Positions 34,501 to 46,700 of a DNA stretch of 64,000 bases are shown one piece after another. The stretch's first letter is position 1; each line of letters begins with the position of its first letter. A program made the position numbers and the translations under genes. The DNA lies in assembly GCA_034670405.1 (NCBI GenBank), contig JAXDDX010000062.1, positions 620,001 to 684,000 of the forward strand, given 5' to 3'. The notes below the pieces were generated by a model that saw only the letters and a list, made by a program, of their open reading frames with translations, had not been told where the DNA came from and made no database searches. This DNA comes from Hoplostethus atlanticus (lineage: Eukaryota > Chordata > Actinopteri > Trachichthyiformes > Trachichthyidae).

Positions 34501-37500
34501 GTGTGGCTGTGGCTGGGTCCTTTGGGAACCATATTCTGAGACGTAATTATAATGCATGTAAAAAGCAGGTAGTGGAAATTGATAAATACGTTATCAGATT
34601 AGGTTCCCTGGGAAACCCTTTTTTCACTCATAATTATATTCATAGGCTTCTTCTTGATTTTGACACATTATGTTTCTACGGAAATGACTGCATAGATTTT
34701 GTGATTACATTTCTTTATCATTACTTTCTTCCTCTTTTTTTTCCACAACTTTTTTTTTGTCTCTGCCTTGGTGCTTGGTGCCATAAGCAATAATGCATTT
34801 CATTTTGCTATTATAATCCTGATAGGAAAGGCAGTTTCTGCAGGCTAATCGCATGATGCAGCTGACGGGGGGGGGGGGGGGGGGAGGATTTGTTATAGCG
34901 ATGTCTGAGAAAATGTTTACTTTATTCTAAGTAGACCTGAGGAAGTGAGTTTTTTTGTGGTATCCTAATGGTGACACTTACAGTACTTAGCTTGCAGGAG
35001 CAGGTCACTCCTGAGACCGAAGCACCACTATAGAAAAAAGAGGAATAAAGGAGCATGGCCATTTACAGCCTCTGAGTGACCTTACTGAGGTACATGGAAT
35101 AAATTAAATTATAAATTATATTTTCCTGAGGAAGAGGTTATTTCCTGAACACTTAATAAATGCCATCTTGTCGCTAATTTGCTTTCAAAAAGAAAAACAA
35201 AATCCCCTTTTTACCTTTCCTCTGATCTCTTATTTGTATTTCCTTTCCTAGTGCTTCCACCTGACATGATCATTCTATGGCCACGGGAATATAGTCAGGG
35301 CAACGTGGCCATCACCCTTGCACTACATACTGTTGTTTCTGTGCCAGGATGGTGTAAATTAACTTTATTTTACCCTTCACTTATCGTTAGTTGTTCCGGA
35401 TAAGAGGATCGGCTCCATGCCTTAAATGTAAAACATCAATTTCAAAGTGCTAATTGCTTAGCTTTGTCACTTCTCACTGTGACTTCCCATGTTATTTAAT
35501 TAACACGTCGATCCGCTTCCCAATTACAGTACATAGAATATTGATGAGCCACATCAATAACTATTTCAGATAGCACCGTCATCCATTTGCCCTACCAAAT
35601 AATCCAGCCTAAGAGGACACTTTTTATTTACTTTCAAAAAGTATATGCCTTTTACAGTAAAGCACAAGAAGAAAGTGGAACAAAAATTGAGGCGAAGCGA
35701 TCGGCTGATAAATCTTTTTGCTTTTTTTTTTTCAGTCTCCCTATCAGACGTGAAAGCCTGATAACCACTGCCACCCCAACCCACCCCCCTTCTCTCGCCC
35801 TTCACTTCTGTGTGTCTGCACAGCAGCGATAAGCAAATCAATATCCTGTCACTTCTCATTTTTACTAGCCCAATTCTGCTCTCTGCACCTTCCACAAGGT
35901 GACAAGCTCCTGCCTCATGGTCTGGACCGGCCAATCTCAGTCTTTCCCTTTGTAGAATATTCCCTCTCAGAAAGACTCTCTCTATCACTTGAACAAGTTG
36001 GCGCTAATGCAGCCAGTGTAAGTGCTGGGCAATGCTAAACTTTTCAGCATTTTCGGGTCGCGCCGAGTTCATCAGATAAAATGAGCCTGTGAAGAGTTGT
36101 CTTGTAGGAGTGTTCATGTTATGTATTCTTTTTGCATCTTAGAGAGATTGCATCGAGGTCCAACTAAACTGGGGCCCACAAAGCACTCATGCGGTGATAA
36201 TACATCATCATACGTGGTGTGAGAGCTGATATTACAGCACCAAGTGATATTATATTATACTAGTATGAGACAAAGAATGAACCTATGCATTTTTTAGGAT
36301 AAATACCCTTTAACGCTGTATTCAAGCAATCATCTTCATAATATGTAACTATAAAGATGTCATTGTAGTGACTTATGCTGGTGATTAATTATTTTTGGCA
36401 TTGATTAATCTCAGTCATTAGAGTATATGTCTTGACGGTAGACTTAGAGGCGATAAAGATTGGGTGTACACTGTCAATGGTGCATATTAAACTGAACAGC
36501 GGTGCCCTGAGCAGTATGTCTATAGCCTTATGAGAGTTATGCCTGTGAAATCACTCGAGGCTTCAGTAGTTCCCGATGCTTCATGATAGATGTTAAAATA
36601 ATCCTACATTTATTGGCAACAAAAGCAGTTCAAGGCGGTAAGGAGAGTTTTAGCTAACATGGTTTGACAACACAATTTAGTTCTGGGAGGCTACAACTAC
36701 ATCACTGGAGGCTTGAGAAAGGTCTCAGACCCCATCAGTGCTGCAACTCTTTTATATGAAAGACTGCCTCGGCCTAGCTTTCCAAGGTATAGTACCGTGT
36801 CAACTCAATATAGCCTAACTACCCTCATACTTCTGCCACAACAGTCACTTGGAATGGTGCAAAACACTCTCTATTCACCCATGATGTCACATTTCTGGAT
36901 CTAAATCACTGCGGACAGCTTTATTGGCCCCGGTGGCTTTTCCCAAATTATGTCCTGATTTGTTCAGAAGTAAGAATGACAGACATATGTCACCCCCGAG
37001 TTGCAGAATAAACAAAGATAATTGAAAGGCAACTTTGGCTTGATCTTTTCTGAGGGCAGCTAATATTCAACAAGAGGAGATAAAAATTAATTTGGTTGCA
37101 GCCACTCAAGCATTTTATTCGTACATTTCTTGTCTTAGGGCGGCAGGGGGAAGATTTGTTTAAATATTCAGTGCCCCAGGCAATGTCAAATAATAGCAGA
37201 CCCTGATAAGATTTGCAAGGCCTGCCACTGAAATTAGCGCCTTAAACAATGATTTCTTGGAAATACTTCTTGGGGCTTTGGGTTTGGGGTTTAGAAAGTG
37301 AACTCTGGAACATAGGGGATGATGTGTCACTCCATGGAATCTTTCATATCCACAACTTGAAAATGCCAGTCATGGAGTGGGCATAATGAAATATGAATTG
37401 AGCCACGGACCATCACTGGCACATTAATGATTTCTGCCAAATGTGTATGCTCCAGATTACTCCTTATCGCTCCCAAGACACACACTGGTGTCCTGTATTG

Positions 37501-38249
37501 GGTAAATAAACGCCAGCATCTGAATGGACGGGGCAAAAACACAAACCAGAAGACTTCATGTCTGTTTTGAGGTTTGGAACCGTGGGCTAAATGGAATTGA
37601 CAGCCATGCATAATCACCTGCAGTTTTAGCTGGGGGTGCGGTGGCTTGGCTAAGAAACAGCCTTGTTGAGAGCAGATTCAGACCCCAAAAGCCCCATTAA
37701 ACTCTAATCCTAAATGGGGCTCCAATGCCCTGACCGTTTAGGAGAAATACAATACAGTTATACATTATCTGCCAGTTGGATTTGGAGACCACTGAGTTCT
37801 GATGTCCAAGAGTATGATGAAAAAAAAGTAATAAAATCATCGGTTAGACAATGATTCTTTCCGCCTCACACTCAGAACCACTTACATTTTTTTTATTAAA
37901 GTAGTAATAGAATCCTGAATGTACTGAGCAAGGTCATCAACCTTTAAGACAATGTCTCCTTAGTCTGCCTAAGAAATACAATGATTCCCATTCTCATCAT
38001 TTATTTCATCCTTGATACCACAGGGCCCGATACATAACTAATTGATTCAACCTTTCAAGAGACTTGAATAATGCAATTGTTCCTTTTGTTCACATAAATG
38101 TCCCCACGGGACCCGCTTGATCAATTAACGTCACATGAACAGTCGCTTTCATTACCGTCTTGCTCAGGATACCTTACAGGGGAGCTGCGAAGAGAGTCGG
38201 GCACGTGAAGGCTCTCATTTGAGCTTTCATTTGATGCCTGATTTCATTT
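31501..38249. other. Gene-free, repeat-poor region
   Basis: No gene supported and few recognisable repeats, apart from an 18-G run at 34867-34884 and a C-rich stretch at 32140-32260 that creates a proline/serine-rich pseudo-frame. Parts such as 32395-32490, 32800-32940 and 37010-37260 are repeat-free with clustered TAATT/ATTTA words. That texture is typical of vertebrate non-coding regulatory DNA, but it is not proof. Confidence 0.4.
34867..34884. repeat. 18-base poly(G) run
   Basis: Uninterrupted G run. It can fold as a G-quadruplex and is a likely place for length error. Confidence 0.9.
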
Positions 38250-38307
38250 GGTGTGTGTGTGCCTCTAAGTCTGCGGTTTGTGTGTGTGTGTGTACGCGTG
38301 TGTGTAC
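38250..38307. repeat. Interrupted (TG)n tract
   Basis: GTGTGTGTGTG, a 20-base interruption, then TGTGTGTGTGTGTACGCGTGTGTG. It directly precedes the dispersed repeat at 38308. Confidence 0.85.
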
Positions 38308-38515
38308 TTGTTTTGCTGTCCTTGTGGTAACCAGTTTGAGTTTTAGACCTTCGGAGTGGGGACATTTTTGCAAAGTGAGGTCAATTTGGACAATTCTCAC
38401 TTCTTCAAGGGGCTATTTAAAGTTAGGATTTGTGTTTAGGGTTAAGATTAGATTTAGATTAGGGTTAAGGTTAAAGTTAGTTCAGGCATTAAGGTTAGGC
38501 AACTAAAACTGCTTT
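38308..38515 (+). repeat. Dispersed fish repeat with GGGTTA units
   Basis: The segment GTCCTTGTGG...CAGTTTGAGTTTTAGACCTTCGGAGTGGGGACATTTTTGCAAAGTGAGG, followed by CTCACTTCTTCAAGGGGCTATTT and then degenerate GGGTTAAG/AGGTTA units, is a combination I know as recurrent in teleost genomes, usually after a TG microsatellite. The telomere-like part (about 38438-38505) is therefore probably part of this repeat and not a chromosome-end relic. Confidence 0.65.
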
Positions 38516-38518
38516 GAT

Positions 38519-38655
38519 TCAGTGGGATTCGCTTGTGAAAATACAGAAGGTGAAATAGTTCCTCAGTCTCTCCTGTCCAATTTCTCCATTGATTTCTGTA
38601 GTAAAAATGGACTGGAAGAAGAACCCACTGAAACTGCACCTTCTGTATTTTCAAC
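38519..38655. repeat. Inverted repeat, possible small MITE
   Basis: GAAAATACAGAAGGTG (38537-38552) is exactly complementary to CACCTTCTGTATTTTC (38637-38652). The outer CAGTGGG near 38519-38525 also pairs with CCCACTG at 38624-38630. The spacer is weakly self-complementary. No coding content. Confidence 0.6.
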
Positions 38656-38692
38656 CACGATGATTGGAAATGGATGGTTTTCTTTTTTAAGA

Positions 38693-38727
38693 AACTCTTT
38701 ATCTGCCTGTGTGTCAGATAAAGAGTT
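38693..38727. repeat. Perfect 13-bp hairpin
   Basis: AACTCTTTATCTG (38693-38705) and CAGATAAAGAGTT (38715-38727) are perfect reverse complements separated by a 9-base loop, CCTGTGTGT. No poly(T) tract or gene context suggests a terminator. Its role is unknown. Confidence 0.8.
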
Positions 38728-38927
38728 GACAGTGTAGTGGGCGGTTGTCATACGGGGGGGTCACTCAAAAGAACCTGGAACATGTCTTTTGTGCAGAATG
38801 GAGAACAGTCGACTACTTTGGTTGCATAATGTACCCGACCACGCAGTGTCACAACAGTCAAGTCACAGCCCCTTCGCTTCAGAGAACTATTTACGGCTTT
38901 ACACCTATCTACCTGCCTCCACACATA

Positions 38928-38985
38928 CCCCCCCCCCACACACACACACAGATGCACACATTAGCACACACACAGGCACACAAGC
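38928..38985. repeat. Poly(C) and (CA)n low-complexity tract
   Basis: Ten C bases followed by CACACACACACACA and further CA-rich sequence. Confidence 0.85.
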
Positions 38986-40649
38986 AAGCTCTCTCATTTT
39001 ATTTCATAAAGCAGTTGGCTGCACATCTATAAATAGGCTGTAGGGCACTGCACAACCTCAATTTGCCACCCCCATACACTCCTATTGCAATTATCCCAAG
39101 GTTTATTTCGGTTAAGCAGTCAAGCATGGGGAATAAACGACTCAGCCCATTCAGCAGTGGTTAATAGGAATGAGGATACTTAATAGCAGCTAGCAATCAA
39201 TCTGATCAAAAGGGAATGAGTGAAGTGAGCTAATTTCACAAAGGCGTCCACAGTTTCCTCTGTAATTTAATGATAGCAGATATTTTGATATGACAATAGG
39301 GTATTTGTATTGAATTGTGCCCGTGTTAGCACAATTATACAATTATTTGAATACACTTGTCTGGTAGAAATGTGTCTCTTTTGAGCTTTTGCAATTTTTC
39401 TCTCTCTCAGTATGCACACACACACTCAATTCAACTTTATCATACTTCGACTCGCCTCAGAACTGTGGTTGTGAATCAGATCTTATTATGTGGCGGTGAG
39501 TCAGTGTTAACAGCAGCATTAACAGTTTACATGTTTGAGTGGGTATACAGTTCATATAAAAGTCTAGTTTAGCTGCACCAGGTAAGCCAGTGTAGGGCTG
39601 TTGGTGTGTAAACCTCAGGCAAACCTTAGTCAATCATGTATATTTTTCTCAGTGTATATTTGCCATGTTGTGATGGTGTGATTTTTTCTTTTTTTGGACC
39701 AACTGACTGCTCACCAGTCAAATCCCTAAACCAAAAAGAAAAAATCCAACATTTTCAAAATCTCAAATCCCTAAGCGAACAGGAAGCCTCAAAAACTACT
39801 TTCCAAGTGCAAGGCACTAAACCCCAAATGCTTCAGTGGGCAAGCTCAGTACAGTACAAGAACATGGCCGTGAGGGGAGCTCCCATGTGTGTATATGAGC
39901 GTAACCTTGGACAGACAAAGACAAGAGCGCCACTTACAGAAACTCAAACTTCATCAACAGAAAATCCAAAGGAAAAGACGTGACAGTACTGGACACACTG
40001 TTTGATTGACAGGTGATCTAAAGTGCAGTTCAGAAACACCGCCGCACCGAAGATGGAGTGGATTTCTACTTAAAGTGAAAACCGAGAAAACATTGATTTT
40101 CATTTGTGTTTCTTTAAATAGAGGTTGAAATTCAAGTCAGTTTGCTGTCAAGAAACTAACAAGCTAGGGTGAAAATGTATGGCTTTTGTGTGACGCTTTC
40201 ACACGGTGACAACAGTGTGTTTGACTAGCAATGTGATAACCATTGATTTGCACTCTGTGCTGTTGGAGTATTTTAACTGATGTTCATTTCCTCTGCTAAA
40301 TGCAGTGAAGTGTGAGTGTGCACTGCCGCATACACAACTGCCTTTCTCTTAATCGCTTTTCCTCGAGGTGCTCTTTTTACGAACGACGTTCAGTGGCGAT
40401 TGTAGAGGCTGAACATGCTACAGCGCATCCCCACCACCGGTGATTTCCTTGCCAGTTAAACATAGAACTATTCTTCCCTCGGTAAGGGTGATGTGTGTTG
40501 TAAAGTCAATGCTTTGGATGAGCGGGCTGGGACTCATTGAATGTGAAGATGTGGAGTCAGCACCTGAACTGACTGGGTCACAGGGAACAGAAAGTGACTT
40601 ATTTCAAGAGTGTGTCGGATCGGAGACACACGCCGAGTGAAGGGAAAAC

Positions 40650-40690
40650 TTAAAAAAAAAAAGATGGAGGGAATGAGAGAAAGGGGAGAG

Positions 40691-40726
<36 letters not shown>

Positions 40727-40835
40727 AGATAGCTAGGTCATCGAGAACAAGTATAAAGAAACAGAGGGAGAGAGAGACTTTACCGAGAGGGAACATAAAG
40801 TGACAGAGAGGTCTAACACACAGAGAGAGCGAGTG
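40650..40835. repeat. GA-rich low-complexity region
   Basis: Purine-rich, with a pure (GA)n core at about 40695-40721 and AGAGAGG interruptions. It produces a spurious minus-strand serine/leucine-rich frame. Confidence 0.85.
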
Positions 40836-41233
40836 GCTTTGATATCCTCTCAGCATCGGACTGACCTTCACCTGCTCCACATGAACCAACCAACAGAGAC
40901 ACAAGGTGGATGGACTGTTCCCCGAGCTGTCCTTTACCTCGCGCTCTAGTAACTGTAATAAAACAACGCTGTCCGGATGGCGAAGAGCCGCGCAGGACGA
41001 GGCCCCTGTGACCCGCGAACGCAACACGTTTAATGACCGTATGGAGACGCTCACAGGGTCACGTTACGGGGTTGGAACATATACTATACAATACAATACA
41101 ATATACAGCACATCCACAAAAACAACCTATATGAGGTAGGGACGGTGTGAGTACACAGATGCATAGGTTGTGTCATGTCATTTGATGCGTTCCTATAGCT
41201 TAACCAGCAGAACACGGTGAAAGATACATATGG

Positions 41234-41265
41234 ATATAAATATAAATATAAATATATATATATAT
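41234..41265. repeat. ATAAAT/AT simple repeat
   Basis: Four TATAAA-type units running into (AT)n. Confidence 0.75.
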
Positions 41266-41455
41266 GTTGAATAAATTCAGATATTGACAAAGAGTCTTCA
41301 AGTCATGAATTACTTGAGTATATTTATTAACACAAAATACTGATCACCTCATACTAGCACTAGAGATGAGTACAACACAATCTTATTACTCAGAAAGGTT
41401 GGGATACAGTGAATAAGACATAATACACCAGATATAGACATACATTCTACCACAA

Positions 41456-41478
41456 TGTGTGTGTGTGTGTGTGTGTGT
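41456..41478. repeat. (TG)n microsatellite
   Basis: About eleven TG units, followed by TATATAGTATATA. Confidence 0.9.
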
Positions 41479-41496
41479 ATATAGTATATACATTCA

Positions 41497-41657
41497 CCAA
41501 AGCACTGGTTCTGCTCTTAGATGCTTGTGTGGGGAGGAGATGCACTTACGATTTCTGGTGACTAGTAGTTCTCATGCCTACCTATGTTGAATGCACTTAT
41601 TGTAAGTCTCTTTGGATAAAAGCGTTTGCTAAATGACTGTAATGTAATGTAATGTGT
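41497..41657 (+). mobile_element. L2-type LINE 3' end fragment
   Basis: From TTCTGCTCTTAGATGCTTGTG onward this matches the sense-strand 3' UTR of the LINE at 18091-19485. The shared words are ATGCACTTACGATTTCTGGTGACTAGTAG, CCTACCTATGTTGAATG and TTTGGATAAAAGCGT, and it ends in ATGTAATGTAATG tail repeats. It is the same family in the opposite orientation, severely 5' truncated, with no coding part. Confidence 0.88.
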
Positions 41658-41915
41658 CTATTACATTCCCTTATCCTTCTTATCCATAAAGACATGATCA
41701 GCCTTTGGTTTGTGCTAGCGTCAATTGCTAGAATGTGGTCTCTGTTCGGGAACGAATCAATACTCCTGTAATTGTTGGATGTAAATTGAATATACATCAC
41801 CTCAATATCATGTTCAAAATGGACATAACCACCCTGATGTGACGGAAGATTGGAAGTATGTTTGGTTTGAAAGAAATTTGGTTCCACATTTTGGGTTGAA
41901 TTTGTGTAAGGGTGC

Positions 41916-41933
41916 GTGTGTGTGTGTGTGTGT
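41916..41933. repeat. (GT)n microsatellite
   Basis: Nine GT units. Confidence 0.85.
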
Positions 41934-42829
41934 GATCACACGTGTATAGCTAACTGTGCACACGGTACTCTATAGGGATAATCTCTCCTGAGAGTTTTTT
42001 CCTTCCATCCCTGTAATGTGAACTTGACTCTCCCAAGTCATAGAGAGCAGGCTTTACAGCTTGCCGTATATCCACTGATTTCTCTTCCTGAAATATTTAT
42101 CATCTGGATGAGAGGGGTTAGGGTTCTGCTGTTGGGATCTGATCCACCTGTGGGGGAAAGGATTGTGCTGCAATAGCCAGACTGCACCTTTATCTTGAGA
42201 CCCAAATCCATGTGTATGATTTGCTTCGCCTTCAGTCAGAGAAATGAGAAAAAGGAGTTGAGTTTATAAAAAGGTTCTTCAAATAAATTTCAAAAAGGGG
42301 CAGCTCTGTGATCAATCATTCAATTACCAACAGATTAGATACGTCACTATTCATGGCCAAGACTTCGGCACTGCTTATACCTGTGGTGGCCTCTCAGTGT
42401 GTCAGTATTCCTCCTGCCTCCCGAGCTTTTGACCTTGTATTTTTTATTTACAGTGTAAAAACATGGACCTTCACAGCTCTGGGCATTGGGAGCCTATGAA
42501 AATATGTAAGTGCCGGATGAGTAAAACCCACTGTCTTTATTGTCTGAGTGCAGTAACCCCGATCCGTAATCACAGACCACTGTGAGAAGTTTTAATGCGC
42601 ACTGAACCGTCGCAGGTTTTCCCGGGCCCGCATCGGTCCAAAGGAGTCATGCCATAAAGATAATGGGTGGGTGTGTGCAGGTATTAAATTAAAGCGAGCA
42701 CACGAGATAGGAGGAGGGAAAAACTTTGTCAAAGTCAGTTCTGCGAGAAGGTCTGCGAATGTCCCGTCTCGAGGAGATGCTTGAAAAGAGAGCGGCTTGT
42801 TGTTTCTCCGTGGGCTAATTAAGACTTGA

Positions 42830-42895
42830 GAGGGAGAGAGAGATAGAGGGAAAAGGAGAGTGCAGAAGAGAGAGAGAGAGAGAGAGAGTGGGTTG
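42830..42895. repeat. GA-rich tract
   Basis: AGAGGGAGAGAGAGATAGAGGG then a pure (GA)n core at about 42866-42888. Confidence 0.85.
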
Positions 42896-43335
42896 AGAGA
42901 GGGCTATGTCTGTTTTCATTCTGAATTTATCTGCAGGAGAGAAATTACGGTTGACTCCTCCACTCTGGTGGGAAAGTAAACCGATGTGAAGGGGAAAAAA
43001 CAACAGCAACAAAGCTTTGAAAATCTGCCGCGGTTCTCTTCATTAGATGTGTACAACACGTTAACTTTAACTTTCCCTTTGAACCCTCACACCCTTTGAG
43101 CTTTCTCTGATTAACTTCTCTGATCATAGCTGGCAGTTATAATCATGACCCTCCGCTATATGGCCACTGTCAGTAGACCTGGTTATGTTCAGGTGCATGT
43201 CTTTTATTCCTTGTTTCTTTGCACGCCGTTGTGAGTCCTTGGAGCTGGATGCTGCTGCATGCAAACTGTTTCATGTTTTGTTGTAAACTGCACCTTGAAA
43301 ATGATTCGTGGGTTGATTGACGAGAGCTGCTTGCA

Positions 43336-43704
43336 TATGGAAGCGAATAAGTGACATTTATATTTGAATTTGCAAACACCAATGAATTCATAACATTGAA
43401 ATTATTTTACAACTAAACTAAATTGCCTGTCCTTGATAGCTTGGATGTTCTATCTGAATTTTTTTTTAACTGAATTTGTGAACATTGGAAACAACAATGT
43501 GAAATTGAGTTTAGTTGAAACTGCAAAACTTGTATTTTGAAGAAGTGAATTCAAAACCAATAAATTCAGGTACATGGTTTTCAAAGTAAAATGGAAGCAA
43601 ACATAATGGAAGCAAATAAGTGACATTTATATTTGAATTCATAATGTTATGAATTCAGTGGTGTTTAAAAATTCAAATATAAATGTCACTTATTTGCTTC
43701 CATA
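43336..43704. mobile_element. Foldback element with a third nested arm
   Basis: A 62-base left arm (43336-43397, TATGGAAGCGAATAAGTGAC... to ...TTCATAACATT) is nearly perfectly complementary to the right arm (43643-43704, AATGTTATGAATTCAGTGG... to ...TTGCTTCCATA). The 245-base interior holds a third, partial arm copy in left-arm orientation (43606-43640). That copy forms a short-loop hairpin with 43669-43703. Interior sequence is AT-rich with no open frame. This is consistent with a non-autonomous foldback/MITE element in which one end was duplicated. No target-site duplication is evident. Confidence 0.75.
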
Positions 43705-46700
43705 CTATGGATAGGGTTTTCTTTCCTCGGCAGCTACGCGTACATGTGTACATGTCCACGTGTGGAAGACCGGGCTTTTGAGCAGATTGAACAAGGGGAA
43801 AGCCACGGCCTTTAGGCTCTGCTTTTCGAGCTTGACCTTGGAGAACTGTGCCCAGCGTGAGTCGTAAAGTGATTAAAAAGGGTTTCTCTCTTTTTCACCC
43901 CTCCAAGGCGCTCAATAGGAAATGTCCGCTATTGAGCTGCGATACGCAGGAATGAGCCAATCATTTTCTATTCATTCAAAATAATGATTTGGCCTCTGAA
44001 CTTTCACTAAATAACATTACATTGTCCCTTGAAATATAAATCATCTGCGTTATCTTTCATCTCTGTGGCAGATTGGTGAGAAGACGTGACTCATATTTGC
44101 ATGCCTTCTTCTTAATAGCCTGGTAATGAAGATACATGCAGACTCTTCTGGTTAATAAGACACATGTCAGGTTGTTCTTGCCTGGGGAAGAAGCAGCAGT
44201 AAAACTCTGCAGCAAGCTGAGGCTAGGTCTTAAAACTCTGACAACCCCTACTAAAGCACGGGGGGTTGCCACAGGCGAAGGAAAAGGAGGAGAAAGATAA
44301 GAATGGAGGAAAAGAGGAAAGGGAGCGGAGGGAGACGTGGGGGTGTCAAGGCAGAATTACTCCTCATTATAGTGCACAGAGAAGCCGGTAAATCAAACGC
44401 AACCGCAGCCTTTCTACAACTTTACCCCCATCATCAGTCTCAAGCCCTCCCTGTAACAGATGCTTTGTGTTCTGGCACATGACTGCCTCCAGACCTGTAA
44501 TAATAGAAACATGTCCCAGTGCACTATGTTCGACAAGGTCGCCTCTTGCGTCTCCCATCTGACTCGTATTGTCCTGTAGGTGTGTGGCCAAACAGCGCGT
44601 GGGAAGGGGATGGGGTGTCTTTTTTTTTTTCATGGTCAACAGAAGGTCGATTGACGGAATTGATGTCTGATTTTTTTTCCAAAGTCGTTCAGGGATTGTT
44701 GGAAGCGTGTAGCCTGGCTCGTCCCGCACATAGCCCCGGCTAAGCAGGTGATGTCCTGCCACCATCGTTTTCACAAATGGCATGTTGCGGCACCTTGACA
44801 TTGTCGTGGTCGCAGGGTGAAAAACGATGTTGCACTTCATTAGGTCCCTGCTGGTGGAGAGCTGCTCGTCCCATTACGCACCGCAGCGTGTCGCACCATG
44901 TTACTGCAAGCCCCATTGCCATTTATTTCACAATCGGCCAGATGAAACGGCTGATATTAACAATCTGTTCCTTGATGTGTTCCCCTCTCTCTCTCTTTCT
45001 CTCTCTCCTCACTCACACACTCATTTCTCTCTCTCTCTCTCTCTCCCCCCGCTGGCCACAAACTCCTGGCAAAATTTTAAAAATCATTTGTTATGTTGGG
45101 TCACGTTTCAGCAGGCAATTAATGTGGAGGATCGTGTGGACAGGTAATTTGAATCATCAGCTCCATTTGTTATTTACAAGTGTCAATTAATACCGCCCTG
45201 AACAGCCCTTGTGTCAGCTCTCTCCCCGCCAGTTGCCAATTACTCTTCAGCCCACCTTGCTGACCTCCTGGCAGGGAGAAAGGAGGGGGAACGAGACGAG
45301 CACAATCCCTCCGAGACGAGAGCCATCCCAGCCATCTGCCGTCCACATTCATGCTTCCCCGACCAGGAGAGAAAAGGGGGGAAAGTGTGAGTGAGTGAGG
45401 CAATCAGGGACAGAGGAGAGCAAGAAAAAGAGAGGGAAATTAGAAGAGAGAGATGAAAGCAAGCAAAGAAAGTGATATCAGAAGGTGGGATGCCAAATGT
45501 CCTGATTTCTATGGGACAGTTTTGACCTTTCCACTGAAGGACTTAAAATGTCAATCAGAAATTTCCGACCAGCGATACTCAAAATAATAATTTCCGACTC
45601 TTTTGTTTCATCTTTTGCCCTACATGTCTGGTGTACACCCAGAGGACAAACCTTTTGCTCAGTCGTCTTTTCTCAACTCTTCAGAAATAGGCGAGATCTC
45701 AATTTTGTATCATTTTGTGATCACCTTCATCTGAAATGTTTCTCCTAAAACCCCCTCAGGAGCAAAGAGGAGATCAGAGAGAAAAAGGATTTTTGAGACT
45801 TTATGAGATAAATGTGAAGATGCTAACATGTGACATAGATCATTATAATCAGTTCCTACTATATGGCTGTTTTTCAATGGGTAAATGCAGCAGTATTTGA
45901 GTTTGAGATCTTTAAAGTTAAATGACACTTATTTCAGATCTCTTGTTGTGATCAGAGTGAGATCAACATGAGCTGTTATGTGGTTTCTCCTGAGTTGAAT
46001 TTGAGAAACAGGAGAAAACGCCTTTAGTCTCATCTCAGTGTTAAAAAGAGCTCATTTGTGTCTAGGAGACATAAATATGAAATCTCTTCATGGATTTTGC
46101 TTTCCTATGGGCATGCATGTGTGTATGTTATAATCTACACTAACAAGCATTCACTAGCGGTGCTGAGACGTCTCTCCCACTCTCACTTCACTTCAGTTCT
46201 CACACAATGCTTGGCCTGATCCACTGGCACAGATCGTCCTCACAAACACAGGAGTGACAAATGAGCGAGCTTCTTTTGGCTCAGCAATTGGCAAAATGGC
46301 ACAACTTTTTTATTAAATGCAAAAACAACCGAGTAAAGGATTTATTCTTTTGTATATGCCTGCCAAATCAATTGTGTATTAGATTTCTAGCAATAAAACG
46401 TGACTTTAATAAGCGATAGAGATAGTAGGCCCAGATTTGAGCTTTCATTTGGGAGGATTTGGAAGGTTTCTGGGTGGATTTTCTGCTAATTCTGTGAATT
46501 CCTTTACCGCCGGCTGATAAGTGACAGAAGAACAGAGAAGTACCATTCCCTACTGAAAAGAGGGCTACACTAGTGGTTTCAGTTCTAAGTGCCTACTAGA
46601 ATCATAATATGTATGGGAAAAACCTGCACACTGTACTATTGTGTCATGAAAATGAAATAAAATTAATTAAAATTCAACATACACCACTTATTTGAGTCTT

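Larger units (their letters stand above)
38656..41496. other. Gene-free region
   Basis: No gene supported. It contains a C10 run with an adjoining CA tract (38928-38985), a GA-rich stretch (40650-40835), an AT-rich ATAAAT tract (41234-41265) and a TG microsatellite (41456-41478). A locally CpG-bearing patch at about 40965-41070 is too small to call a CpG island. Confidence 0.4.
41658..43335. other. Gene-free region
   Basis: No gene supported. It contains a TG microsatellite (41916-41933) and a GA-rich tract (42830-42895). Confidence 0.45.

Noticed and set aside
35566-35988. 140-codon minus-strand frame
   Set aside because: It shows no motif and includes a poly-purine tract producing a lysine-rich segment; judged a chance frame.
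40650-41054. 134-codon minus-strand serine/leucine-rich frame
   Set aside because: It is generated largely by the GA-rich simple repeat.
43336-43704. CRISPR-like repeat array
   Set aside because: There are only three related copies, one inverted and with unequal spacing. The layout is that of a foldback element in a eukaryotic genome.
44367-44840. 157-codon minus-strand frame
   Set aside because: No recognisable domain; the run of lysines comes from a poly(T) tract. No supporting gene structure.
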